Source: Planctomycetota bacterium
GTDB lineage: Bacteria; Planctomycetota; Phycisphaerae; Phycisphaerales; UBA1924
Length of the DNA stretch: 64,000 nt
Direction of reading: 5' to 3'
NCBI GenBank assembly: GCA_018242625.1
Contig: JAFEBO010000011.1
Span: 1-64,000 of the forward strand
This document shows, piece after piece, positions 8,233 to 17,080 of the stretch. The translations under genes and the position numbers were made by a program. Each line of letters opens with the position of its first letter. The stretch's first letter is position 1. A model generated the notes under the pieces. It did no database searches, was not told where the DNA came from, and saw nothing but the letters and a program-made list of their open reading frames with translations.

Positions 8233-9561
8233 TCATTTCAACTGCGCGGTGCCGCACAGATCGAGCACCGACACGACAAACGCCGCGGTGCCCGTGCGAA
8301 TCGTGCGTTCCCGATCCGGCGCAAATCGCGAATTGTGGGGTCCGGGCAGCATCATCGTCCGCCCCGCCTTCTTGGCATCCGCGAAAACCGCCGGCTCGAT
8401 GGCGCCGACCTGGAACTGGATCGAAGGCACGCCCGCCCGGCTGCCGTAAATCCCAAAGTCTTCCGAAGTCATGTGGGGCTCGGACGCGAACGCCGCATCT
8501 TGTCCAAGGCCGGCCCGGAGCGACGCGAGCAATCGGCCCGCGAGCTTGGGGTCGTTCACAACCACTTCCGCCGATTCGGATTCGACAACAGCCACCAGCG
8601 GCTCCCTGGGAGACCCGCCCGCCGCCGCCTCGCCCTTGGCGATGCGCTCGATCGACGCGAGGATCTTCTTCTGCACCTCCGGCTTGTACGAACGCACCGT
8701 GAGCTGGATCTTCGCCTCGTCCGGGATGATGTTCCGCTTGGTGCCCGCGTGGAATGTCCCGATCGTCACGACCGCGGCATCGAACGGATCAATCTCGCGC
8801 GACACGATCGTCTGCAGCGACCCCACCGCTCGCGCCGCGATCACCAGCGGATCCACCGTGCGCTGCGGCATCGCCCCGTGCCCGCCCCTGCCGTAGAAAG
8901 TGATATCGACCGACTCCGACGCCGCCGATGCCGGACCCGCTACGACACCGATCTGCCCCGCCGGCATCGTGTTCGCCACGTGAATTCCCAGCACATAGTC
9001 CGGCTTCGGAAATTTGGTGAACAGCCCGTCGTTCACCATCCGGATCGCCCCCTGCACCACTTCTTCCGCGGGCTGACCGACGAACACCAGCGTGCCCTTC
9101 CACGAGTCTCTGCAACCAGCGAGAAGGCGTGCCGCGGCGACCCAGCACGTCATGTGCACATCGTGCCCGCACGCGTGCATCACGGGAACGGTTTCACCCA
9201 TGGCGTTCGTGCCGGTCGCTTTGCTGGCGAAGGCAAGCTCGGTCTGCTCGCTCACCGGCAGACCATCCATATCCGTACGCACCAGGATCGTCGGCCCCAC
9301 GCCGTTGCGCAGCACCCCCACCACCCCCAGCCCGCCGACTCCTTCCGTAACTTCGAATCCCGCTTCACGCAGGGCCGCGGCCATCTTCGGTGCGGTCCTG
9401 ATTTCCTGCAGCGAAAGCTCCGGCGTCCGGTGCAGGTCGATGTACAGCGTTTCGAGCGACGGATACATCGCGTCAAAGCCGCTCATGCAGGGCACGCCCG
9501 CGGCGCAGACACTCGGAAGGACCCCCGCGAGAACCGCAATCCAACTATGACCGTGCTTCAT
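8233..9561 (-). CDS. Exported M20-family amidohydrolase (peptidase M20D type)
   Basis: 442 residues with a signal peptide (MKHGHSWIAVLAGVLPSVCAAG). The M20D zinc/manganese site is present: RTDMDGLPV, HACGHDVHM, QPAEEVVQGA, and a C-terminal HMTSEDFG; the dimerisation domain begins near GRGGHGAMPQ. Members such as hippurate hydrolase and IAA-amino-acid hydrolase remove acyl groups from amino acids. The signal peptide places the enzyme outside the cytoplasm. It appears to be a single-gene unit; the substrate is unknown. Confidence 0.88.
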   Translation of the reverse strand: MKHGHSWIAVLAGVLPSVCAAGVPCMSGFDAMYPSLETLYIDLHRTPELSLQEIRTAPKMAAALREAGFEVTEGVGGLGVVGVLRNGVGPTILVRTDMDGLPVSEQTELAFASKATGTNAMGETVPVMHACGHDVHMTCWVAAARLLAGCRDSWKGTLVFVGQPAEEVVQGAIRMVNDGLFTKFPKPDYVLGIHVANTMPAGQIGVVAGPASAASESVDITFYGRGGHGAMPQRTVDPLVIAARAVGSLQTIVSREIDPFDAAVVTIGTFHAGTKRNIIPDEAKIQLTVRSYKPEVQKKILASIERIAKGEAAAGGSPREPLVAVVESESAEVVVNDPKLAGRLLASLRAGLGQDAAFASEPHMTSEDFGIYGSRAGVPSIQFQVGAIEPAVFADAKKAGRTMMLPGPHNSRFAPDRERTIRTGTAAFVVSVLDLCGTAQLK

Positions 9562-9699
9562 TCACGCATGATAACGGCCGGGCGTCCCTGCCAGCGCACC
9601 GCCCATCCCGCAGAACGGATCCTGCAGTTCCAGAGGCCCGTCGCCTGCTATCCTCCGCGCAGGTTGTCCGAAGCTTGTTGTTTTTATCAGGAATCGCCC

Positions 9700-10326
9700 A
9701 TGACCAGATCTTTCCCTATCGCCCGCACCACCGTTTGCCTGCTTCTTCCCATTCTCGCCGCGCCCGGCTGTAAGACCGACGCCGGAACCGGCGCCATCGC
9801 CGGCGCCGGCGGCGGAGCGCTCGTCGGCGCACTGGTTGACACTGCAAACCCCGCCGCGGGCGCGCTCATCGGCGCCGCGGGCGGCGCGCTCGCCGGCGGC
9901 CTCATCGGCCACTTCATGGACGAGCGAAACCAGAATCTTCAGAAGGAACTCACGCCGGAAATCAATGCCGGCCAGGCCAACGTCTCGCTCCTTCCCGGCC
10001 ACGCTCTCCAGGTCGCGATGACCGGCGCCAGCGCCTTCCAGCCCGGCTCGGCCGTCATCAACCCGAGCTTCATCCCCACCCTTCAGAAAATCGGTTCTGT
10101 TGTTAGCCGTTACGGCAAGATGACAATCACCGTCATCGGCTATCCCGATGCAACCGGAAACGCGCAGCAGCAGCAGACCCTCGCCATGCAGCGGGCCGAG
10201 GCCGTGCGTATGCAGCTCATCGGCATGGGCGTCAAGCCCATCTTGGTCTCGGCGACCGACCACCCGGGCGATCCCTGGACCGACGGTACCTGCAAGCTCA
10301 TCCTCACTCCCATCTCCTCTCAGTAA
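9700..10326 (+). CDS. OmpA-like lipoprotein with glycine-zipper segment
   Basis: 208 residues. ATG 9700 follows CAGGA by eight bases. The N-terminus is a lipoprotein signal with lipobox LAAPGC. Residues 28-75 are a Gly/Ala zipper (AGAGGGALVGALV and GAAGGALAGGLIGH) as in YMGG-like proteins. Residues 100-205 form an OmpA-C-like peptidoglycan-binding domain: FQPGSAVINPSFIPTLQKIG, then TITVIGYPDATGN and the NxxL..RA helix as QQQTLAMQRAEAVRMQL. It probably tethers the outer membrane to the wall. A strong terminator follows directly. Confidence 0.8.
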   Translation: MTRSFPIARTTVCLLLPILAAPGCKTDAGTGAIAGAGGGALVGALVDTANPAAGALIGAAGGALAGGLIGHFMDERNQNLQKELTPEINAGQANVSLLPGHALQVAMTGASAFQPGSAVINPSFIPTLQKIGSVVSRYGKMTITVIGYPDATGNAQQQQTLAMQRAEAVRMQLIGMGVKPILVSATDHPGDPWTDGTCKLILTPISSQ

Positions 10327-10355
10327 GTCTCTTCCCTTGCTCGAATTACCCTCCC

Positions 10356-10385
10356 GCCCGCGAATTTTCGCGGGCGTTTTTCCTT
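10356..10385 (+). terminator. Rho-independent terminator
   Basis: GCCCGCGAA pairs perfectly with TTCGCGGGC (10356-10364 and 10367-10375), followed by GTTTTTCCTTTTT. It separates the lipoprotein gene from the imu cassette. Confidence 0.9.
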
Positions 10386-10393
10386 TTTAGGGC

Positions 10394-10421
10394 TTGACAG
10401 AACAATACCAATCATTATACT
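10394..10421 (+). promoter_or_regulatory. imuA promoter with motif shared with dnaE2
   Basis: TTGACA at 10394-10399, 16-base spacer, TATACT at 10416-10421, continuing as AACATAAT. The dnaE2 promoter has the same spacing and continues TATCCTAACAAAAT. The transcript would start at or near the ATG at 10428, giving a leaderless message. Confidence 0.75.
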
Positions 10422-10427
10422 AACATA

Positions 10428-11210
10428 ATGGTCGGTAAAATGAAAAGTCCGCCCAACCCCGCCCCGGCCGGCCTGGACGAACTCCGCAGGCTCTGCCGGC
10501 AGGACCCCGCCGAGGTCAGCGTCCTCCCGACGGGCCTTGGCATAGACCCGGATCTTCCCCACGCGGGCCTGCTTCGAGGCCGCGTCCACGAATGGCTCGG
10601 CCTGGAGTCCTCCGATACCGCCGGACCAAATCCAGGGCGTTTCTGGTCTCCCCCCAGCACTCTTCTGGTCCATCTCGCTCAGGCCGCTCTCCATCAGGCC
10701 GACAACGCCCAGGCCCGCCTTGTCTGGGTAGGGCGCGAAATCTGGCCTTACCCCTCAGTTCTCGCCGCTCCCCAGGGAAACGACCCGCTTTCCTGCTCTC
10801 TCTTTGTGGATGCCACTTCACCCGCGCAGCGCCTCTGGGCTGTCGACCTCGCCCTCCGGAGTCGGGCCGCCATTGCCGTCATCGCCAACGGCGCGGAGCT
10901 CGACCTTGCCTCCACGCGCCGCCTGCAGTTGGCCGCCGAAGCCTCCGGCGCCATCTGCTTCCTCGCCCGCCCTCCCTGGGAGCGTTCTGTCCTCTCCGCG
11001 TCGGCCACCCGATGGCTCGTCCAAACCGCCCCCTCTCCCAACCGTGCGCGACGATGGACCGTCTCGCTCCTGCGCTGCAAGGGATCGCACGAGGCCACCC
11101 GCCTCTGGACTCTGGAGCGTGATCATGCGACGCGTTCTTTCGCTTTGGTTCCCAACCTTCGCGACCGATCTGGTCAAGCGACGCCTGCACCCATCCGCCT
11201 CGTCGGCTGA
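10428..11210 (+). CDS. imuA: ImuA, RecA-like mutasome accessory protein
   Basis: 260 residues. It shows the degenerate RecA/SulA-like core of ImuA: GLLRGRVHEWLGL near residue 48, WVGREIWPYPSVLA near 100, then LWAVDLALRSRAAIAVIANG and LAAEASGAICFLARP. It should regulate or recruit the ImuB/DnaE2 translesion complex after DNA damage. A second ATG at 10440 (MKSPPNP) is an alternative start. Its 3' end overlaps imuB by 86 bases, so the two are translationally coupled. Confidence 0.85.
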   Translation: MVGKMKSPPNPAPAGLDELRRLCRQDPAEVSVLPTGLGIDPDLPHAGLLRGRVHEWLGLESSDTAGPNPGRFWSPPSTLLVHLAQAALHQADNAQARLVWVGREIWPYPSVLAAPQGNDPLSCSLFVDATSPAQRLWAVDLALRSRAAIAVIANGAELDLASTRRLQLAAEASGAICFLARPPWERSVLSASATRWLVQTAPSPNRARRWTVSLLRCKGSHEATRLWTLERDHATRSFALVPNLRDRSGQATPAPIRLVG

Positions 11211-12690
11211 CAAGGCCGTGATCCTGACGCACGAAAAAGGGGGCCGCAAACTCGTCGCGCACGCCTGCGCAGCCGCCGCACACGCCGGCGTGCGCCCCGG
11301 AACCGACCTGACCCACGCCCTCTCCATGCTTCCGGCGGGAATAGTTCCGCACGTTCGACCCGACCGGCCCGCCCGCAACCTGGAAGCATTGGAAGCGCTC
11401 GCCCGGCGACTGCTGAAAATCTCGCCGCTGGTGGCCCCCGACCCGCCCGACGGGGCACTCCTGGATATCACCGGCACCGACCTGCTGCACCAGAGCGAAG
11501 GGCGTGTCATCCGCTCGATCACCGGGGGGCTGCGCAAACTGGGCGTGCGTGTCCGCATCGGCGCTGCCGGGACGTTCGCCTGCGCCCGGGCACTTGCACG
11601 CTTTGCACCCGGAAGCATTCGCTCGGGAAGCGAGCGGGAGGCCTTGGAGCCGCTGCCCGTCGCGGCCCTGGGCGTAGATGCTTCGGCCGTTTCGGCCTTT
11701 GAGGAGATCGGAATTCTCCGGGTGGGAGACCTGCTGGCTCTCCCGCGGGCCTCGCTCGTCGCACGCTTCGGATACGAAATCCTGGATCGCCTCGACAGGG
11801 CCCTCGGGGCCAAGCCCGAGCGCCTGAGCCCGATCTGCCCACCCGAGCCCCTGACCGCTTCGCTGCTCTTTGAAGGTCCCACCGATCATCCCGAATCGAT
11901 CCACGCCGCGGCGAAACAGGTGCTCGAAGAACTCGCCGGGCTGCTCACGCGTCAGGAAAAGGGGGTCCGACGTCTCGAACTTGAACTGCGCCGCCCCGAT
12001 GCACCCGCCGAAACCACGACGCTCACGCTCAGCCGCTCCAGCCGCAGCATCAGACATCTCTGGACGCTCCTGCGCTCCAGGCTGGAACGCATCGACCTGC
12101 GCGCCGGTGTCGAAGGCGTGGTGCTGCACGCGGCACGCACCGCTCGCCTGCGCCACGAGCAGATGAACAGCCTCGCGCTCGGGGGCAGCGCCAACAAGGT
12201 CTCCCAGGCTGCATGGGGTGAGCTGGTTGACAATCTCACCGATCGTCTTGGGCCCGCCCGGGTGCTCTGCATCGACGCCGCCGAATCGCATCTCCCGGAG
12301 TGTGCATGGAAGGAACGCCCCGCCCTCGAAGACCCTCCGCGCTTTCGCAGCGCCGTGACCCCCGCCGATCGGCCTTCGCGTCTTTACCCGCGCCCCGAAC
12401 CCGCCGAAGCGATCGCTCTGACTCCCGATGGGCCCGTCTTTGATCTCTCCTGGCGGTCACGGCGCTGGCGTGTGCTCGCGTGCGCGGGGCCCGAACGCCT
12501 GGGACCCGAATGGTGGCGCTGGAGCCGGCCCTCGCACGTTGCCGATCCCCGTTCCCAACGCACACGCACAAGCAGACCCATGCCACCCGACCGCGATTAC
12601 TTCGCACTGCAACTCGAGACCGGCCTTTGGGTCTGGGCCTGCAGACAGCTCCGAACCCGACGCTGGTTTGTCCACGGCGAGTGGAGCTGA
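11125..12690 (+). CDS. imuB: ImuB, catalytically dead Y-family polymerase
   Basis: 521 residues from ATG 11125, where the typical ImuB N-terminus MRRVLSLWFPTFATDLVKRR begins; the frame is open further upstream but only as a shadow of imuA. The palm motif of active Y-family enzymes is altered (SLWFPTF instead of an Asp-containing strand, and ALLDITG where DE is expected), the known ImuB state. Fingers/thumb features include RIGAAGTFACARALARFAPG and the HhH-like LPVAALGVDASAVSAFEEIG. The little-finger domain starts near LLFEGPTDHPESI. ImuB bridges the beta clamp, ImuA and DnaE2. Confidence 0.9.
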   Translation: MRRVLSLWFPTFATDLVKRRLHPSASSADKAVILTHEKGGRKLVAHACAAAAHAGVRPGTDLTHALSMLPAGIVPHVRPDRPARNLEALEALARRLLKISPLVAPDPPDGALLDITGTDLLHQSEGRVIRSITGGLRKLGVRVRIGAAGTFACARALARFAPGSIRSGSEREALEPLPVAALGVDASAVSAFEEIGILRVGDLLALPRASLVARFGYEILDRLDRALGAKPERLSPICPPEPLTASLLFEGPTDHPESIHAAAKQVLEELAGLLTRQEKGVRRLELELRRPDAPAETTTLTLSRSSRSIRHLWTLLRSRLERIDLRAGVEGVVLHAARTARLRHEQMNSLALGGSANKVSQAAWGELVDNLTDRLGPARVLCIDAAESHLPECAWKERPALEDPPRFRSAVTPADRPSRLYPRPEPAEAIALTPDGPVFDLSWRSRRWRVLACAGPERLGPEWWRWSRPSHVADPRSQRTRTSRPMPPDRDYFALQLETGLWVWACRQLRTRRWFVHGEWS

Positions 12691-12712
12691 GATTCCGACT
12701 TAGAATGCACGG

Positions 12713-13441
12713 TGCGGCAGATTCACCCGACAGTACACCTGGCAGGAACTACACGCCCTCTACGCGCTCTCGCGTGAAGGCGCGAGTCTTCCCGAAGGAT
12801 TCTGGGAAAAAATCCGACAGCGCTGGCAGCACGAAAACGGCGCCGACTGGCGTGCCAGCTTCAACGTCGCCCCCACACAGCGCTCACCCATCGTGCGGAA
12901 GGTCGATGGCGAACTCGCCGTGAGCAACCTCCGCTGGGGGCTGGTGCCCCCCTGGGCGCAGGACGAAACAATCGGCTCGTCGCTCGTGAACGGACGCGCC
13001 GAAACAGTCTTTGAAAAACCGGCCTTCCGCGACGCCGTTTTGAAGCGCCGCTGCCTCGTGCCCGTGAGCGGGTTTTACGAATGGAAGCCTCTGGGTCCGC
13101 GGGAAAAGCAGCCCTACCACTTCCGGCTTCCGGGCTCCCGGCCCTTTTTTCTCGCCGGGCTCTGGGAGAGCTGGGGGCCGCAGAAGATAGAGACTTTCAC
13201 ACTGCTGACCCAACAGGCCGATGCGGCGGTGAGTCCGGTCCATCACCGCATGCCGGTCCTGCTGAGCCCCGCCGAGGCTGATGTGTGGATGGACCCGGGA
13301 GCGACCCCCCAGCGGCTGGGCGCCCTGCTCCTGCCCAAAGCCTCTGGCCTGGAAGCGTTCCCGGTTTCGCCGAAGGTGAATTCTCCCCGGAACGACTCGC
13401 CGGAACTGCTCAAGCCCGCGGAACCGGAGAGCCTTTTCTGA
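12713..13441 (+). CDS. SRAP-domain protein (YedK/HMCES family), start codon not found
   Basis: SRAP proteins cross-link abasic sites through Cys2 and protect ssDNA. From 12713 the frame reads CGRFTRQYTWQELHALYALS, exactly how the family begins after Met, and continues to SFNVAPTQ, LRWGLVPPWA, NGRAETVFEKPAF, GFYEW and HHRMPVLL, so all catalytic residues (Cys, Asn, Glu, His) are present. But the codon before Cys is CGG, and only AAT and GCA separate it from an in-frame stop. An out-of-frame ATG lies at 12705. The first usable in-frame start, GTG 12893, would delete the catalytic Cys. Either a base error, a lost start or a broken gene; see findings. It follows imuB by about 20 bases. Confidence 0.75.
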   Translation, partial: CGRFTRQYTWQELHALYALSREGASLPEGFWEKIRQRWQHENGADWRASFNVAPTQRSPIVRKVDGELAVSNLRWGLVPPWAQDETIGSSLVNGRAETVFEKPAFRDAVLKRRCLVPVSGFYEWKPLGPREKQPYHFRLPGSRPFFLAGLWESWGPQKIETFTLLTQQADAAVSPVHHRMPVLLSPAEADVWMDPGATPQRLGALLLPKASGLEAFPVSPKVNSPRNDSPELLKPAEPESLF

Positions 13442-13458
13442 CCGGCGATCATCCTCGC

Positions 13459-16400
13459 TCAGTGAAAATTCCGCGAGCTTACTTCCAGCCCGGCCAGCTC
13501 TCCATCTATTGCACGCATCTTCGTTACAACGACATGGACAATGTCACCCTCGCGCTGGACATGTCCCTCGGCGATCAGCATTCGCGCGCGAGCCTCGCGA
13601 CGGAAGCGCTGGTAGACCCTCTTCCAGACCACAAGATTCGCGATCGCCGTCTCATCCTCGAGCGTGATGAACGTCACATCCTTCGCCGTGCCCGGGCGCT
13701 GACGCACCAGCACGATCCCCGCGACGGCGACGTATTTCCCGTGCGGGGTCTGCGCGGCATCCTTGAGCACGGCGCAGGGGTGAACGTCCATCCGGTCGAG
13801 CTTCTCCCGCACGAAACACACCGGATGAGCCCTGAGCGAAAATCCCACCGATGCGTAATCGCAGATGACCTGACGCGAGGGTGCCACGGCGGGCAGCCGA
13901 TCGAGCCCCTGGTCATCGGAGCCCGCGGCCTCCTCTGCCTTCTCAAAGAGGGGCAGCGGCTCGTCGCGGAGCAGCCTCGTCTCCCACAGCGCCTGCTGAC
14001 GTGAAAGACCCATCGAGCTAAACGCATCCGCGGCGGCGAGCCGGCGCATCGCGCGCGCGGTAAACCGGCCCGCACGCCAGAGCGAAAGAACCGAACGGAA
14101 GGTGCCCGTCGAAAGAGTGGCGCGACGGATCGCGTCCGCGTCGGGCTTGCTCATCCCGTTCACCAGCGACATCCCCAGACGCAACCGCCCGCTCTCCACC
14201 CGGCTTTCCCAGCCGCTGTGGTTGACATCCACAGGCAGGACTTCCACGCCATGCTCCCGGGCATCGCGTATGAGCTGCGCCGGCGCGTAGAAGCCCATCG
14301 GCTGGCTGTTCAAAAGGGAGGCGGTGAACTCGGCCGGATAGTGGTGCTTGAGCCAGGCCGAGACGTACACCAGAATGGCGAACGACGCGGCATGGCTCTC
14401 GGGAAAGCCGTACTCGCTGAAACCCTTTACCTGCTCGAAGCAGCGCTCCGCGAATTCGCGGGGCAGGCGGTTGGCGATCATCCCTTCGATCAGCTTCTTA
14501 CCGAAGCGGTAGATCTGGTCACCTTTTCTTTTCCAGGAAGCCATGGCACGCCGGAACTGATCGGCTTCGCCGGGTGTGAAACCGGCGGCGTCCACGGCCA
14601 GGGCCATGCACTGCTCCTGAAAAAGGGGCACGCCGAGCGTGCGATCCAGTACAGCCTTGACCTTGGCGCGCACGGCGGCAGGCACGGCCTCCGGGAGTTC
14701 GTCGGGCTTTTCTTTTCCTTCACGGCGCCGGAGATAGGGGTGCACCATCCCCCCCTGGATGGGCCCCGGGCGGACGATCGCGACCTCGATGACAAGGTCG
14801 TAAAACTCCTTTGGCTTCAGCCGGGGGAGCATCGACATCTGGGCCCGGCTCTCGATCTGGAAAACGCCGACCGTGTCGGCGCGGTGCATCATCGCGTACA
14901 CACCAGCATCGCCCTGGGGCACTCCGGCGAGGTCGTAGCGCGTGCCGTAATTCTGGTTCACCATCGTGAGGCACCGGCGCAGAGCCGTCAGCATGCCGAG
15001 CCCCAGCACGTCGACCTTCAGCATTCCGGCCGCCTCGATGTCGTCCTTGTCCCATTCGATCACAGTGCGGTCGGGCATGGCCGCGTTCTCGATGGGCACA
15101 AGCTCGCACAACGGCGATCGGGTGATCACGAATCCCCCGACGTGCTGGGAAAGGTGGCGGGGAAATCCCAGAAGGTCGGACACAAGCCTGGGCAGCCACT
15201 GCAGGGTGACGTCGTGAGGGTTCAGCCCGAATTCCCGCAGTTTCTCGGGCGCGACGGTGCCCGCCTCGAACCACTCGACGCTCTTGGCGAGCCGATCGAC
15301 AAGGTCGAGCGAAAGACCCAGCGCCTTGCCGACATCACGGACAGCGCTGCGCCTGCGGTAAGAGATGACCTCGGCGGTGAGCGCAGCCCGCTCGCGCCCG
15401 TACTTGCGGTAGATGTACTGGATGACCTCCTCGCGGCGTTCGTGCTCGAAGTCGATATCGATATCCGGGGGTTCGTTGCGTTCTTTGCTGACAAAGCGCT
15501 CGAACAAAAGCGTGTGCTTTGTGGGATCGACCGACGTCACGCCCAGGCAGAAGCAGACCGCAGAGTTCGCCGCGGCCCCCCGCCCCTGGCAGAGGATTTC
15601 TCCCCGCCAGCCGGGGACAGGATCCGCATCGTCTTCGCGTTCCTTCCCGGTGCGTGCAAACCGCACCAGATCATGCACCGTGAGAAAGTACGACGGGTAG
15701 TTCAGTTCGTCGATGAGGCGGAGCTCGTGCTCAAGCTTTTGACGCACGTGATCGGGAACGTTCCCGCCGTAACGCCAGCCGGCACCTTTCCATGTGAGAT
15801 CCGTCAGGTGCTGCTGCGCGGTCTTGCCGGGAGGCACAACCTCGTGCGGATATTCGTACCGGAGCTGATCGAGGCTGAAATCCTGCACTCGCCGCGCGAT
15901 CTCAACCGATCTCTCGATCGCTCCGGGATAGCCCGCAAAGAGCCGTTTCATCTCGTGCGCCGGCTTGAGATGCTTCTCCGCGTTGGGATTCAGCCGGAAT
16001 CCCGCCTGCTCCAGGGTGCATCCGTGCCGGATGCACGCCAGAACATCATGCAGCATGCGTCGATCGGCGTGGTGGTAGTGCGCGTCGTTGGTGGCCACCA
16101 GCGGCACCCGCAACCGATCCCCAAGGTGGGCCAGCCGCTCGAGCCGGGCCTGATCGTCGGCGCAATAAGCAAACGCGGCGGCAAGCGAAAGCCGGTCGTC
16201 GTCGAACAGCGGAAGCAAAAGCTCCGCGGCACTCTGGAATTCAGGACCCAGCCCGCCGTCATCCGCCAGAATCCCCAGCATCCCGTCGCAATGTGCTTTC
16301 AGATCATCCAGAAAGAGGCGGCATTCGCCCTTGGGGGCCCGCCGCTTGCCCAATGTCAGCAGTCGGCAAAGGCGGCGGTACGAGTCCATCGCGGCGGGAT

Positions 16401-16743
16401 AAAGAAAGATGCTGCACGCGGGCACATCCATCAGCCGCACCCGTGACCCGAGTACAAATTGCAGCTTTGCGTTGTGGCTTTGACGCAGGTTCCTGGCTTC
16501 GACGTGAGCACGCACAACACCGGCCAGTGTGTGCGTGTCGGTCAGCGAGATCGCCCGATACCCAAGCAGACCCGCCTGCAGAACAAATTCCTCGGGGTGG
16601 CTCGCACCGGTCAGGAACGTGTAGTTGCTGGTCACGCACAATTCGGCAAAGGGCACTGCTGCAGGGTCCCAGGGACGCACGGCATCCCCTTCAACTCTGC
16701 GAAAAGGATGCGGCTTGAGCTTTGGGAATTCCAGCTCCGGCAT
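13459..16743 (-). CDS. dnaE2: Error-prone DNA polymerase III alpha, DnaE2
   Basis: 1094 residues, the usual DnaE2 length. Domains in order: PHP (about 30-260, with YTFLTGASHPEEFV and SLTDTHTLAGVV), polymerase palm with PDIDIDFEHERR and AGMLKVDVLGLGML, fingers with FQEQCMALAVDAAGF and KGFSEYGFPESHAASFA, HhH region, and an OB fold near the end (TFITLEDETAIANLVVWK). It is the catalytic subunit that works with ImuA and ImuB in damage-induced mutagenesis. The gene is convergent with the imu cassette (17-base gap), and a promoter nearly identical to that of imuA lies 54 bases upstream of the start. Confidence 0.95.
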   Translation of the reverse strand: MPELEFPKLKPHPFRRVEGDAVRPWDPAAVPFAELCVTSNYTFLTGASHPEEFVLQAGLLGYRAISLTDTHTLAGVVRAHVEARNLRQSHNAKLQFVLGSRVRLMDVPACSIFLYPAAMDSYRRLCRLLTLGKRRAPKGECRLFLDDLKAHCDGMLGILADDGGLGPEFQSAAELLLPLFDDDRLSLAAAFAYCADDQARLERLAHLGDRLRVPLVATNDAHYHHADRRMLHDVLACIRHGCTLEQAGFRLNPNAEKHLKPAHEMKRLFAGYPGAIERSVEIARRVQDFSLDQLRYEYPHEVVPPGKTAQQHLTDLTWKGAGWRYGGNVPDHVRQKLEHELRLIDELNYPSYFLTVHDLVRFARTGKEREDDADPVPGWRGEILCQGRGAAANSAVCFCLGVTSVDPTKHTLLFERFVSKERNEPPDIDIDFEHERREEVIQYIYRKYGRERAALTAEVISYRRRSAVRDVGKALGLSLDLVDRLAKSVEWFEAGTVAPEKLREFGLNPHDVTLQWLPRLVSDLLGFPRHLSQHVGGFVITRSPLCELVPIENAAMPDRTVIEWDKDDIEAAGMLKVDVLGLGMLTALRRCLTMVNQNYGTRYDLAGVPQGDAGVYAMMHRADTVGVFQIESRAQMSMLPRLKPKEFYDLVIEVAIVRPGPIQGGMVHPYLRRREGKEKPDELPEAVPAAVRAKVKAVLDRTLGVPLFQEQCMALAVDAAGFTPGEADQFRRAMASWKRKGDQIYRFGKKLIEGMIANRLPREFAERCFEQVKGFSEYGFPESHAASFAILVYVSAWLKHHYPAEFTASLLNSQPMGFYAPAQLIRDAREHGVEVLPVDVNHSGWESRVESGRLRLGMSLVNGMSKPDADAIRRATLSTGTFRSVLSLWRAGRFTARAMRRLAAADAFSSMGLSRQQALWETRLLRDEPLPLFEKAEEAAGSDDQGLDRLPAVAPSRQVICDYASVGFSLRAHPVCFVREKLDRMDVHPCAVLKDAAQTPHGKYVAVAGIVLVRQRPGTAKDVTFITLEDETAIANLVVWKRVYQRFRREARARMLIAEGHVQREGDIVHVVVTKMRAIDGELAGLEVSSRNFH

Positions 16744-16796
16744 GTTTCAAAGACCCTTGAAAACAAGAGAAAAATCAATTTTGATCATATTTTGTT

Positions 16797-16824
16797 AGGA
16801 TACCAGATTTCGGAAGCCTGTCAA
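16797..16824 (-). promoter_or_regulatory. dnaE2 promoter matching the imuA promoter
   Basis: On the minus strand TTGACA (16819-16824), 16-base spacer, TATCCT (16797-16802), followed by AACAAAAT. Against imuA (TATACTAACATAAT) only two of 14 bases differ. The leader is about 47 bases and ends with AAGGG before the ATG. Confidence 0.75.
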
Positions 16825-17080
16825 GTCTTTGTGCGGGTTTCTCCCAAAAGTTGCGGCTTAGAGCCCAACCCGGTCCGGTCCACACTGCAGTGCATACGTC
16901 GTTGTGGTCAGGACATACGAAAATCCAGCCTCGACTCAAGCGACGCGCCGTTCACTCGGGAGCAACCCGGAACGGATTCGAAACACACCCGTCGGCACGG
17001 GCACCTCTCGCGGCAACGTTTGCGATCGGTTTCGGCTATCCTCGAAACTGATTCCTGCTCCGAAAGGGCGCGCTGAACAA
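16825..17080. other. Intergenic region upstream of the RND efflux operon
   Basis: Between the dnaE2 promoter and the adaptor gene at 17081 lie about 250 bases. A long open frame runs through them in phase with the adaptor but lacks features of a protein start; the lipoprotein signal begins only at 17081. No clear promoter or regulator gene was identified. Confidence 0.4.

Noticed and set aside
8182..9699. Upstream extension of the OmpA-like lipoprotein frame
   Set aside because: It is antisense to the M20 gene; the lipoprotein signal begins at 9700.
14218..16446. Open plus-strand frame of about 740 codons
   Set aside because: Antisense to dnaE2 with the composition of a shadow frame.
17041..17080. 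Promoter for the efflux operon at TATCCT near 17039
   Set aside because: No -35 element at 16-18 bases; the match to the dnaE2 -10 box alone is not enough.
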